From: Paracoccaceae bacterium
Lineage (GTDB): Bacteria; Pseudomonadota; Alphaproteobacteria; Rhodobacterales; Rhodobacteraceae
DNA length: 64,000 nt
Direction: 5' to 3'
Assembly: GCA_016124615.1 (NCBI GenBank)
Contig: WGNF01000003.1
Coordinates: forward strand, 682,001-746,000
The notes under the pieces: generated by a model
Seen by the model: the letters and a program-made list of their open reading frames with translations, nothing else
What the model was told of the DNA's origin: nothing
Databases searched by the model: none
Part shown: positions 27,431-35,391 of the stretch, piece after piece
How the letters are laid out: each line of letters starts with the position of its first letter
How positions within the stretch are numbered: the first letter of the stretch is position 1
Translations under genes and position numbers: made by a program

Positions 27431-28477
27431 TCAGTTCAGGCCCTCGGCCTTCTTCGCGGCGATGACGTAGTCGTTGGTGAAGGTCTTCGTCAGATCCACC
27501 GCAACCTTGATCTTGCCGGCTGCCTTTTCGACGTCATAGACCGTCTGCGGCCCGTTTTCCGGCATCATACCCAGACCGTCGATGTTGAACTGGCCCCAAT
27601 CCTGCGTCAGCGCCGCGATGTATTCATCCTTCGAGCTGAGCTGGTTGGACACGAAGTCCTTCGGCATCACGTTGGCGACGTCGGCCGCGGTGTGGGTCTT
27701 CATCCAGGCGAGCGTCGCCACCAGCGCGTTGACCACGCCCTGGGTTTCCTTCGGATGCGCCTTGGCCCAGTCGGCGTTCACCAGCACGTTCGCGGCCGGG
27801 AAATCGCCGCCCAGCCACTTTTGCACCCCGGCCCCGGTCGACAGGTCGATGGCGGGATAGCCCACGTCCAGTTTCTGGATGGCGTTGACGGTGGGCTGGC
27901 TGGTGATGCCGCAGACCGCCTTGCCGAACTTCAGCGCGGCGATCATCGTCTGGCCAGCGCCCGCAGCGATCTTGGTGTAGTCGTTCTGGCCAAGCCCGGC
28001 GCGGGCCGAGACGTAGCTGACAAGGTCATCGGTGCCCGAGCCAAGGTCGGTCACGCCGACGGCCTTGCCCTTCCAGTCGGCGGGCGACTTGATGTCGGTG
28101 CCCTTGGCGCACATGATCCGTTCGCCGGGGGCGACCGAAAGCTGCACGATACCGATGATGTTCTTGCCCTTCGACTGGAAGTCGATGGTGTGGTTGTACC
28201 AGGCCCCGGCCATATTGACCTGACCCGAAACCACCGCATCCTCGGCGCCGACGCCGCCGTTCTGCTCGGTCGACAGGTGCATGTCGACGCCGTATTTCTT
28301 GAACATGCCAAGGCTTTCGGCAAGCTGGTACGGCAGGTAGATCTGCTTGTCGATGCCGCCGACCATCAGCGTCACCTGCGGCATGTCTTCAGCCGTTGCG
28401 GCGGTTGTCAGCATCGCAAGGCTTGGCACCGACAGTGCGGTCGCCGCGGCCAGAGCGGCCAGTTTCGTCAGTTTCAT
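27431..28477 (-). CDS. ABC transporter substrate-binding protein, NMT1/SsuA-like (first paralogue)
   Basis: A 348-residue periplasmic binding protein. The Sec signal runs over MKLTKLAALAAATALSVPSL with an Ala-x-Ala cleavage region near ATAEDM. The mature N-terminus is VTLMVGGIDKQIYLPYQLAE and the ligand-domain segment ESLGMFKKYGVDMHLSTEQ is typical for the NMT1 family. The start has a GGAGGAGA ribosome site. It follows the permease by 65 nt in the same direction. A paralogue lies just downstream, so the transporter may have two specificities or two affinities for related ligands. Confidence 0.84.
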   Translation of the reverse strand: MKLTKLAALAAATALSVPSLAMLTTAATAEDMPQVTLMVGGIDKQIYLPYQLAESLGMFKKYGVDMHLSTEQNGGVGAEDAVVSGQVNMAGAWYNHTIDFQSKGKNIIGIVQLSVAPGERIMCAKGTDIKSPADWKGKAVGVTDLGSGTDDLVSYVSARAGLGQNDYTKIAAGAGQTMIAALKFGKAVCGITSQPTVNAIQKLDVGYPAIDLSTGAGVQKWLGGDFPAANVLVNADWAKAHPKETQGVVNALVATLAWMKTHTAADVANVMPKDFVSNQLSSKDEYIAALTQDWGQFNIDGLGMMPENGPQTVYDVEKAAGKIKVAVDLTKTFTNDYVIAAKKAEGLN

Positions 28478-28542
28478 CGGGGTCTCCTCCTCCGTTGTCG
28501 TCTCTTGGGTCGTTGGGTCGGGCCTGCCGGTCTGAACGCCGG

Positions 28543-29424
28543 TCAAAGGCCCTGAATGTTGCTGTCGCGAGTATTGGCGGGTTGCCAGGCGAGCAGGCGT
28601 TTCTCGATCATCGCCATCACGCCCTCGGCGCTGAGGGCGAGCATCCCGATCACCAGCATCGCGCCGAACACGCCGTTCGCGTCGAAGGTGTTCTGTGCCG
28701 TGGCGATGACGAGGCCGAGGCCCTTTTCCGAGCCGAGGAACTCGCCGACGATGGCACCGATGATCGAGAAACCGAGCGCGACGTGCAGGCTGGCGATGAT
28801 CCAGGTCATCGCCGAGGGGAACACGACATGGCGCACCACCTGCAGCCGCGTCGCACCCAGAATGCGGGCGTTGGAAATCAGGTTGCGGTCGACGCTGCGC
28901 ACGCCCTGAAAGGCGTTGAAGAAGACCACGAAGAACACCAGAACCGCCGCCAGCAAGACCTTCGACGGAAGGCCAAGCCCCAGCCACATCACGAAGATCG
29001 AACCCAGCACGATGCGCGGCAGCGCGTTCACGATCTTGATGTAGGGGCCGATCACCTCGGCGAGGTAGGGAATCTCGCCCAGAAGAACGCCGAAGAAGAT
29101 GCCGCTGGTCACCCCGACGATGAAGCCGAGGATCGATTCCTCCAGCGTCACCCAGATTTGCAGCCAGAACGAGCCGTAGGCGGTGCCGTTCAGGCCCCAG
29201 TCCCACAGCCGCACGCAGATGCCCCAGGGCGAGCCGAAGAAGAACGGGTCGATGAACCCGGTCAGTGCGGCGATCTGCCAGCCCGCGACGATGAAGACGA
29301 AGATCCCCAGCCGCCCGGCCAGCACCTGCTGCTTGTGGCGGGCGAGGCGCGCACGCGCCAGCGCCGAAAGGCTCGCCTCGTCCGAGGCCGCGCCCGACCC
29401 GCTTGCGATGGCTTCCATGCTCAT
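28543..29424 (-). CDS. ABC transporter permease (SsuC/TauC-like)
   Basis: A 293-residue inner-membrane permease with about six hydrophobic segments (for example LGIFVFIVAGWQIAALTGFI and VLLAAVLVFFVVFFNAFQGV). The ATPase-coupling loop is visible near ILGATRLQVVRHVVFPSAM, the EAA-type motif (GATRLQ...P). The N-terminal cytoplasmic extension is about 30 residues. It overlaps the ATPase gene by 4 nt (ATGA) and is followed by the first SBP. It belongs to the sulfonate/nitrate/taurine permease family. The substrate is not known. Confidence 0.86.
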   Translation of the reverse strand: MSMEAIASGSGAASDEASLSALARARLARHKQQVLAGRLGIFVFIVAGWQIAALTGFIDPFFFGSPWGICVRLWDWGLNGTAYGSFWLQIWVTLEESILGFIVGVTSGIFFGVLLGEIPYLAEVIGPYIKIVNALPRIVLGSIFVMWLGLGLPSKVLLAAVLVFFVVFFNAFQGVRSVDRNLISNARILGATRLQVVRHVVFPSAMTWIIASLHVALGFSIIGAIVGEFLGSEKGLGLVIATAQNTFDANGVFGAMLVIGMLALSAEGVMAMIEKRLLAWQPANTRDSNIQGL

Positions 29425-30326
29425 GCCCGGCCCCCTTTTGATTTGGCGGCGTCGGCGGCGCGGGCATAGGCCTGCTCGACCTCCTCGCGCAGCGCCTGCC
29501 AGATTTGCTGGTAGAGTTCCAGAAACCGCTTGTCGAAGCGGATATCCTGCACCGCGCCGCGCGGGCGCGGCAGGTCGATGTCGAACACCGCCTTCACCGT
29601 GCCCGGCCCGGCGGTGATCACCACCACCTTGTCGGCCAGCCCGATCGCCTCTTCAAGATCGTGGGTGACGAACAGCACCGATGGCTTCTGCCGTTCCCAC
29701 AGCGTCAGCAACTCGTTCGACATGATCGCCCGGGTCTGCACGTCGAGCGCCGAGAAGGGTTCATCCATCAACAGCATCGAGGGTTCGTTGATCAGCGCGG
29801 CGGCAAGGCTGACACGCTTGCGCATGCCGCCCGAAAGCTGGTGCGGGTAATGGTGTTCGAACCCCGACAGGCCCACCGTGCGCAGCCAGTCGCGGGCGCG
29901 CCCGGTCGCCTCGGCCTTGGCCATGCCCTTGAACATCGGCCCCAGCGCCACGTTGTCCAGCACCGGCTTCCACGGCAGCAGCGCGTCGTTCTGGAACACG
30001 AAGCTGGCGCCCTTGGTGATGCCGGTCACCGGCTGGCCCGAGACTTTCACCGTGCCCGCGCTGGGCATTTCCAGCCCGGCCGCCAGCGTCAGCGTGGTGG
30101 ATTTGCCGCAGCCGGTCGGCCCGACCACGGCGCAGAATTGCCCCGGCTCGACCGTCAGCGTCACGTCGCGGATCGCGGTCATCGCGGTGCCGGTCGGCGT
30201 CACGAACCGCTTGGTCACGTTGCGCAATTCGATGCCACCGGCGCCGCTGGCGCGTGCAGCCACACCCGGCGCCCCGGCCATCGCCGGTTGCCCCGTTCCT
30301 GAATCTGTCAAACGTCGTCCTCCCAT
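29421..30326 (-). CDS. ABC transporter ATP-binding protein (SsuB/TauB-like)
   Basis: A 301-residue ATPase. Walker A is CAVVGPTGCGKSTTL, the ABC signature is HQLSGGMRKRVSLAAAL, and Walker B with D-loop is LLMDEPFSALD, followed by the H-loop VLFVTHDLEEA. The first about 30 residues before GGIELRNVTKRF are low-complexity, so the true start may be an internal GTG or ATG. It is the first gene of the ATPase-permease-SBP-SBP set, with idi 119 nt upstream in the same direction. It powers import by this system. Confidence 0.86.
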   Translation of the reverse strand: MGGRRLTDSGTGQPAMAGAPGVAARASGAGGIELRNVTKRFVTPTGTAMTAIRDVTLTVEPGQFCAVVGPTGCGKSTTLTLAAGLEMPSAGTVKVSGQPVTGITKGASFVFQNDALLPWKPVLDNVALGPMFKGMAKAEATGRARDWLRTVGLSGFEHHYPHQLSGGMRKRVSLAAALINEPSMLLMDEPFSALDVQTRAIMSNELLTLWERQKPSVLFVTHDLEEAIGLADKVVVITAGPGTVKAVFDIDLPRPRGAVQDIRFDKRFLELYQQIWQALREEVEQAYARAADAAKSKGGRA

Positions 30327-30445
30327 TCCTCGCGTCTCGCACGCGGCCTCTCCCCGGCCGGGTGTCGCAAGGTCGTTAGGGCAAGACTAGGCCGCCAACC
30401 TTTCAGTTCGCTTTCAGCGTGAAAGAAAATGCCGAGCGTCGAACC

Positions 30446-30973
30446 CTAGCCCGCCAGCGCGCCAAAAATGCGGGCGCGGTGGTCAGAAAGGTAGATCCGC
30501 AGCCAGGGGGTGTAGCGGTCGGGGTGGGCCAGCGTATCCTGCGCCAGCGCCTCGAGATCGACCCAGTCCACCGCCATCACCTCGGCCGGGTCCGGCGCGA
30601 GGGGCAGGCCCGTGTCGGCCTTGGCGACGAAGATATCGACCAGCTCGTGCTCGGTCAGCCCGCCGCCGACATCGGCGCGGTATTCGACTGCTTCACGCGG
30701 CTCCAGCGCCAGCCCGGTGATGCCCAATTCCTCACGCAGGCGTCGCGCGGCACAGTCGGCGGGGCTTTCGGCCCAGTCGGGATGCGTGCAGCAGGTGTTC
30801 GCCCACAGCCCCGGCGTGTGGTACTTGCCCAATGCGCGGCGCTGGATCAGCACCCGCGCCCCCGCCACCACGAAGACCGACACCGCCTTGTGGCGCAGGC
30901 CGAGGCGATGCACCTCCATCTTGTCGACAGGCGTCAGCCGCCCCTCGACCCAGGCCGGGATCAGGTCGCTCAT
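30446..30973 (-). CDS. idi: Isopentenyl-diphosphate delta-isomerase, type I
   Basis: A 175-residue Nudix-fold isomerase interconverting IPP and DMAPP for isoprenoid synthesis. Family landmarks are LRHKAVSVFVV, the catalytic-cysteine segment LWANTCCTHPDW, and the Nudix-like AARRLREELGI with glutamates for metal binding. Length is typical. It stands alone here and is not next to carotenoid or bacteriochlorophyll genes, although in photosynthetic relatives idi is often in such clusters. It is in the same direction as the ABC ATPase, but a 119-nt gap suggests a separate unit. Confidence 0.88.
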   Translation of the reverse strand: MSDLIPAWVEGRLTPVDKMEVHRLGLRHKAVSVFVVAGARVLIQRRALGKYHTPGLWANTCCTHPDWAESPADCAARRLREELGITGLALEPREAVEYRADVGGGLTEHELVDIFVAKADTGLPLAPDPAEVMAVDWVDLEALAQDTLAHPDRYTPWLRIYLSDHRARIFGALAG

Positions 30974-31156
30974 GGCGCGGGCACCGGGGCGCGCATCCGG
31001 TCGATGATCATGCAGCCCTCCAGGCTTTGCCGGTGCGCAACGGGTCCGGCCCGCGTCACCCCGGTCGGCCGAGGGTAGACAGTCAGCACCGCGCCGAAAA
31101 CCCGCAAAACCGCCGCAGCGCGCACCATGACCAAATGCCGCGCCCCGGTCGGTCCG

Positions 31157-31540
31157 TCAAAGGGCGGATCGCCACAGCTCCAGCACCTGCGTCGACAGCG
31201 TCATCGGGTCGAAGGGCTTGGTGATCACCCCCACCGCGCCCGCCTGCGTCAGCTTCCGGATCTCGGCCGGATGCGCCAGCGCGGTCAGGAAGATGACCGG
31301 GGTCGTGGCGAATTCCGGCAGGGCCCGCAGCGCCACCAACGTATCCTCGCCGCTCATGTCGGGCATCATCACGTCCAGCAGGAACAGATCGGGCTGCACC
31401 TCCGGCGCGCGTTCCAGCGCCTCGTAGCCCGAGGCGCATTGTTCCACCGCAAGCCCGCCGACGCTTTCAAGGCAGATGCGGACAATCTCTCGGATGAAAA
31501 GATCATCGTCGACGTGCAGTATCTTCGGCAAGGCGTCCAT
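31157..31540 (-). CDS. Stand-alone response-regulator receiver domain (CheY-like)
   Basis: A 127-residue single receiver domain with no output domain. Acidic pocket DDD is near residue 10 (ILHVDDDLFIRE), the phosphorylatable Asp is in DLFLLDVMMPDMSGED, the conserved Thr is in IFLTALAHPAE and the Lys in GVITKPFDPM. The start MDALPK has GAGGGA 7 nt upstream; longer in-frame starts are less likely. It lies 196 nt downstream of the large MASE1-CHASE-PAS kinase in the same direction, and is its most likely phospho-acceptor. How the signal leaves this protein is unknown. Confidence 0.86.
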   Translation of the reverse strand: MDALPKILHVDDDLFIREIVRICLESVGGLAVEQCASGYEALERAPEVQPDLFLLDVMMPDMSGEDTLVALRALPEFATTPVIFLTALAHPAEIRKLTQAGAVGVITKPFDPMTLSTQVLELWRSAL

Positions 31541-31736
31541 CAGTCGTTCCCTCATCGCCCCGATCGGGTCGGCGGTCTGGTGTCTCTGGGTCACTCGTGA
31601 TGAACATGCGCGGCGCGGGAAACAGTTGCCTTACCGTATGCGGCGGCCATTCTAACCAGCATCCGACCAACGTCGAGGGCCAGAATGGTGGATCGTTGCA
31701 AAATGCGCGCAACGTCAGACCCGCCGCGACAGTGGG

Positions 31737-34700
31737 TCACCGGCGCCCGGCGGCCCCCTGCGCGCGATCGGCGGGTGCGGCGGGCAGCGTGACCCAGAAC
31801 GTCGTCGCCTCGTCTGGAACCGAGGTGAAGCCGATGCTGCCGCCCATCTCCTCGACAAGGCGGCGCGAGATGTTCAGGCCAAGCCCGGTTCCGCCATTCG
31901 CGCGCGAGGCCGAGGAATCCGCCTGCGAGAACGGCTGGAAGATCTTGCCGCGAAACGCCGCAGGCACGCCCGGCCCGTGGTCGGTGACCTCGACCGTGAC
32001 GCTTTCCCCGGCCTGCCGCACCACGACCTCGACCGGATCGCCGCTGGGCGAGAACTTCACCGCGTTCGACAGAAGGTTGGCCAGCACCTGCTGGAACCGG
32101 TTCACATCGACCCGGCAGTAACACGGCTCGTGCGGCACCGACGCCACCAGCCGCACCGCGAAGGTATCGGCCAAGGGCTGGTTGTCGCGCACACTGAGCA
32201 GAGCAAGCTGCCCGATGTCGGCCGACACCAGATCGAACGACATCTGCCCGGCCACCAGCTTTTCGATATCCAGCAGGTCGTTCACCAGCAGGATCAACCG
32301 CGAGCAGTTGGTTTGCGCGATCGACAGCATCCGCCGGGCAAGATCGGACAGATCGCCCGCGACCGAGTTCAGCACCAGACCCAGCGAGCCGTTGATCGAG
32401 GTCAGCGGCGTGCGCAGCTCGTGGCTGACGGTGGCGATGAACTCGTTCTTGAGGCGGTCGACCTCTTTCTGTTCGGTGATATCCTGAATCTGCACCACGA
32501 GGTTCAGCGGGTGGCCCTGACTGTCGCGCACCACCGCAACGCTGAAGCGGCCCCAGACCTCGCCAAAGCCCTTGCGCTCGCAGCGCGCCTCGATCTCGAA
32601 GCTCTTTTCGCCTTCGACCAGAAGGCGCCGGATCATCGGCGCGATGCGCGCCCGCGCATCCGGCCGAAGCAGATCGGCAACCTTGCGACCGATCATCTGC
32701 GGCCGGGTTTCGCCCGCGAACCGGCCAAGCGCGTCGTTCACCTGGATCAGGCGGCCGTCGAGCCCGGCGATGCCCATCCCGATCGGCGCGTATTCGATGG
32801 CAGAGCGGAACTGCGCCTCGCTGGTGCGCAGGTCTTCCTTGCTCTGCACCAGTTCGGTGATGTTGGTCTGCACCCCGATCAGCCGCGTCGCGCGGCCCTC
32901 GGCATCGTGGGCGCCGGCCACCGCCTCTGACCGCATCCAGCGCCAGGCGCCATCCACCCCGCGCGACCGGTATTCCGAAATCGAGCGGGCGGCGCGGCCG
33001 TCGATGCAGGCCTGATCGGCCTCTTGCACCCGCGCCAGATCCTCGGGGTGGATGCGGTTCAGCCATTCCTGCTGCGCATCCAGTTCGGCGTCGACGGGAA
33101 AGCCGAACAGCGACTTCCACGTCGCCGAGACGATGGATTTCCCGGTCCGCAGATCAATGTCGAACACGCCGATCTTTGCCCCGGTCAGGGCGATATCCAG
33201 ACGGGCCTGCGTATCTTGCAGTTGCTGTTCCACCTGACGCTTGTCGGTCACGTCGTTCATCAGCGCGGTGTAGCGGCGGCGGCCGTCGACGGTATCCCAG
33301 GCGTTCACCTGAAGGTCGAGCAGCACGACCCTGTCGCTGCGGTCCGAGGTGCGAACCTCGCCGCGGAAGCCCGCGCGGGGGCCGCCGCCCTCTTCGTGCA
33401 GGAAGTAATCCGTCGTCGCGCCGTCCAGCAGCCACGACAGCGGCCGCCCGACCAGTTCATCGCTCTGGTAGCCGAACAGCCGGGTGGCCGCCTCGTTGGC
33501 AAAGAGGATGCGGCCCTGTTCGTCCAGCAGCACGATGATCGCGATCGAAGTCTGGATGATCGAGCGGTTCTCTTCGACCTGAAACGACAGCTCGCGCGTC
33601 CGCTTGGCCACCAGTTCCTGAATCTCGTCCTCGCGCCGGGCAACGGACAGCAGGAACACCGCAAGCAGCAGCGTGAAGGCCAGCCCGCTGGCCAATGTCG
33701 TGGCGCTTGCGGCGGTGCTGATGCCCGCCTCGAATTTCGGCGTGCTTTCCCAGACCAGCGTCCAGGTGCGCCCGAAAACCGCAACGTGATCCTCGACGCG
33801 AAACCGTGGCGCCCTGCGCCCGGTTGTATCGGCCGGGCTGGCGTAGATCAGGCCCGTGGGGTCGTTCGTCGGCCCGTCGAAGGCCCGGATCGACACGTTG
33901 GTCCGCTGGCTGGAGGTCAGATTGTCCAGCAGCCTGTCGCCGACAAACGGCATGTAGACCCAGCCGCGCAGTGCCGCGCGGCGGTCGGCGGTCGTCTCCA
34001 GCGGCAGAACCGGCCGGTAGACCGGCATCAGCACCAGAAACGCCGGGCCCGCAGTGGTGTCCTGCACCAGCGTCAGGGGCCGGGTCACACGGATCTCGCC
34101 GGTATCCCGCGCCGCTTCGGCGGCTTCGGCGCGGAACGGCTCGAACGCGATATTCAGCCCCACCGCCTGACGGTTGCTGTCCAGCGGCTCGATATATTTG
34201 ACGATGAAGGATTCGGGCGCGTTGGTCGCCGGGTGCACCTGCAGGCCGGTGACGCCATCCGCCTGCGCCTCGGCCATAAACGCCGCCATCCCGTCACGCG
34301 GGACCGGCTCGATGAAGCCGATGCCATTCACCCCTTTCAGGTCGATCGGCAGTTGCAGCGCCGCGGTGAAGGCGCGCCAATCGGCCAGCGAGACCCGATC
34401 CGAGGCCTGCATCAGCCCCTTGGCCGCATCCAGCCCCAGTGAATAGGCGGCGATGCGACTGAGAAACGCATGGCGCGCATCCCCGGCCAGCCGCGCGAAC
34501 TGCGCCTGATTGTAGGTGGTGATGGTGGCGTTGATGGCTTCCCAGCTGACCGAGGTGACGACCAGCGAGGTCAGGATGAAGGTCAGCGCCAGACCCGAGA
34601 ATCGCGGCACCGGCCGGAAGCGCCAGATGACGAACGACGGATGCCGCGAGGGCCAGAGCGAGACCACGGGCAGGCTGACGGCCATGCCCACCATGTCGCC

Positions 34701-35246
34701 CAGCCACCAGGCCAGCCCGTTGTTCTGCACCTCGCTTGCCGCCAGCTTGCCCTGCGCCAGCGCGATGCCGATGCCGCCTGCCGCCCCCAGCATGCACAGC
34801 AGCGGGCCCAGCAGCAGCACCAGCCCCGCCAGATCGCGCCAGCCGCGCAGCCGGATCGGCCAGCCGAAGAAATGACGCGCCAGGGTGACGCCCAACGCCG
34901 CCTGCCCGCCGGTCAGGATCGCCAGCAGCGCGTCGGCCGCGAACTTGGTGGCACTCAACCCCTCTGGCGTCAGGTTCAGCAGCAGGGTCCGGCTGAGCAA
35001 AATCCCGGCGGCGGCGGCGATCCAGTAGCCGCGCCCGAAGACGAAAAGCATCGCCAGCGCGACACCGATGCCGCGCGAGATGTCGGCCAGCGTCGCGAAA
35101 TCCGGCTTCAGCACCAGACCGATGGCGTTGAAGACCGCGGTGGCCGCCAGCACCAGCGCAAAGTGCGCGGCGCGTTCCGCCCCCGCGCCCGGCCCGGTCA
35201 CTCCCGGCAAGGCAGAGGGTTGCGCCACGTCAGCCTCATTCCGCAT
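31737..35246 (-). CDS. MASE1-CHASE-PAS sensor histidine kinase
   Basis: About 1169 residues. Residues about 25-290 form a multi-helix membrane module of MASE1 type (FGRGYWIAAAAGILLSRTLL and others). A periplasmic CHASE domain follows (GVNGIGFIEPVPRDGMAAF to PAFLVLMPVYRPVLP), then a further helix. Three PAS domains follow (around 585, 710 and 835; for example IAIIVLLDEQGRILFANEAA). HisKA carries the phospho-His in FIATVSHELRTPLTSI and the ATPase G2 box is GTGLGLNISRRLVEEMGG. There is no receiver, but a separate one lies downstream. The start MRNEADV is a best guess without a strong ribosome site. CHASE kinases sense small external molecules. Confidence 0.84.
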   Translation of the reverse strand: MRNEADVAQPSALPGVTGPGAGAERAAHFALVLAATAVFNAIGLVLKPDFATLADISRGIGVALAMLFVFGRGYWIAAAAGILLSRTLLLNLTPEGLSATKFAADALLAILTGGQAALGVTLARHFFGWPIRLRGWRDLAGLVLLLGPLLCMLGAAGGIGIALAQGKLAASEVQNNGLAWWLGDMVGMAVSLPVVSLWPSRHPSFVIWRFRPVPRFSGLALTFILTSLVVTSVSWEAINATITTYNQAQFARLAGDARHAFLSRIAAYSLGLDAAKGLMQASDRVSLADWRAFTAALQLPIDLKGVNGIGFIEPVPRDGMAAFMAEAQADGVTGLQVHPATNAPESFIVKYIEPLDSNRQAVGLNIAFEPFRAEAAEAARDTGEIRVTRPLTLVQDTTAGPAFLVLMPVYRPVLPLETTADRRAALRGWVYMPFVGDRLLDNLTSSQRTNVSIRAFDGPTNDPTGLIYASPADTTGRRAPRFRVEDHVAVFGRTWTLVWESTPKFEAGISTAASATTLASGLAFTLLLAVFLLSVARREDEIQELVAKRTRELSFQVEENRSIIQTSIAIIVLLDEQGRILFANEAATRLFGYQSDELVGRPLSWLLDGATTDYFLHEEGGGPRAGFRGEVRTSDRSDRVVLLDLQVNAWDTVDGRRRYTALMNDVTDKRQVEQQLQDTQARLDIALTGAKIGVFDIDLRTGKSIVSATWKSLFGFPVDAELDAQQEWLNRIHPEDLARVQEADQACIDGRAARSISEYRSRGVDGAWRWMRSEAVAGAHDAEGRATRLIGVQTNITELVQSKEDLRTSEAQFRSAIEYAPIGMGIAGLDGRLIQVNDALGRFAGETRPQMIGRKVADLLRPDARARIAPMIRRLLVEGEKSFEIEARCERKGFGEVWGRFSVAVVRDSQGHPLNLVVQIQDITEQKEVDRLKNEFIATVSHELRTPLTSINGSLGLVLNSVAGDLSDLARRMLSIAQTNCSRLILLVNDLLDIEKLVAGQMSFDLVSADIGQLALLSVRDNQPLADTFAVRLVASVPHEPCYCRVDVNRFQQVLANLLSNAVKFSPSGDPVEVVVRQAGESVTVEVTDHGPGVPAAFRGKIFQPFSQADSSASRANGGTGLGLNISRRLVEEMGGSIGFTSVPDEATTFWVTLPAAPADRAQGAAGRR

Positions 35247-35391
35247 CGTTGATCGAAAACGAACCCCATGATCCCGTACAAGCGCCCCGGTTCGGATGCC
35301 TCCCAATATCCTGCGCAAGCCGAGATTGAAAGAGAAGCTCGAACTCCGCGGCCTTGCGGCGACGACCCCGTCGCCGATCACCGGCTGACCG

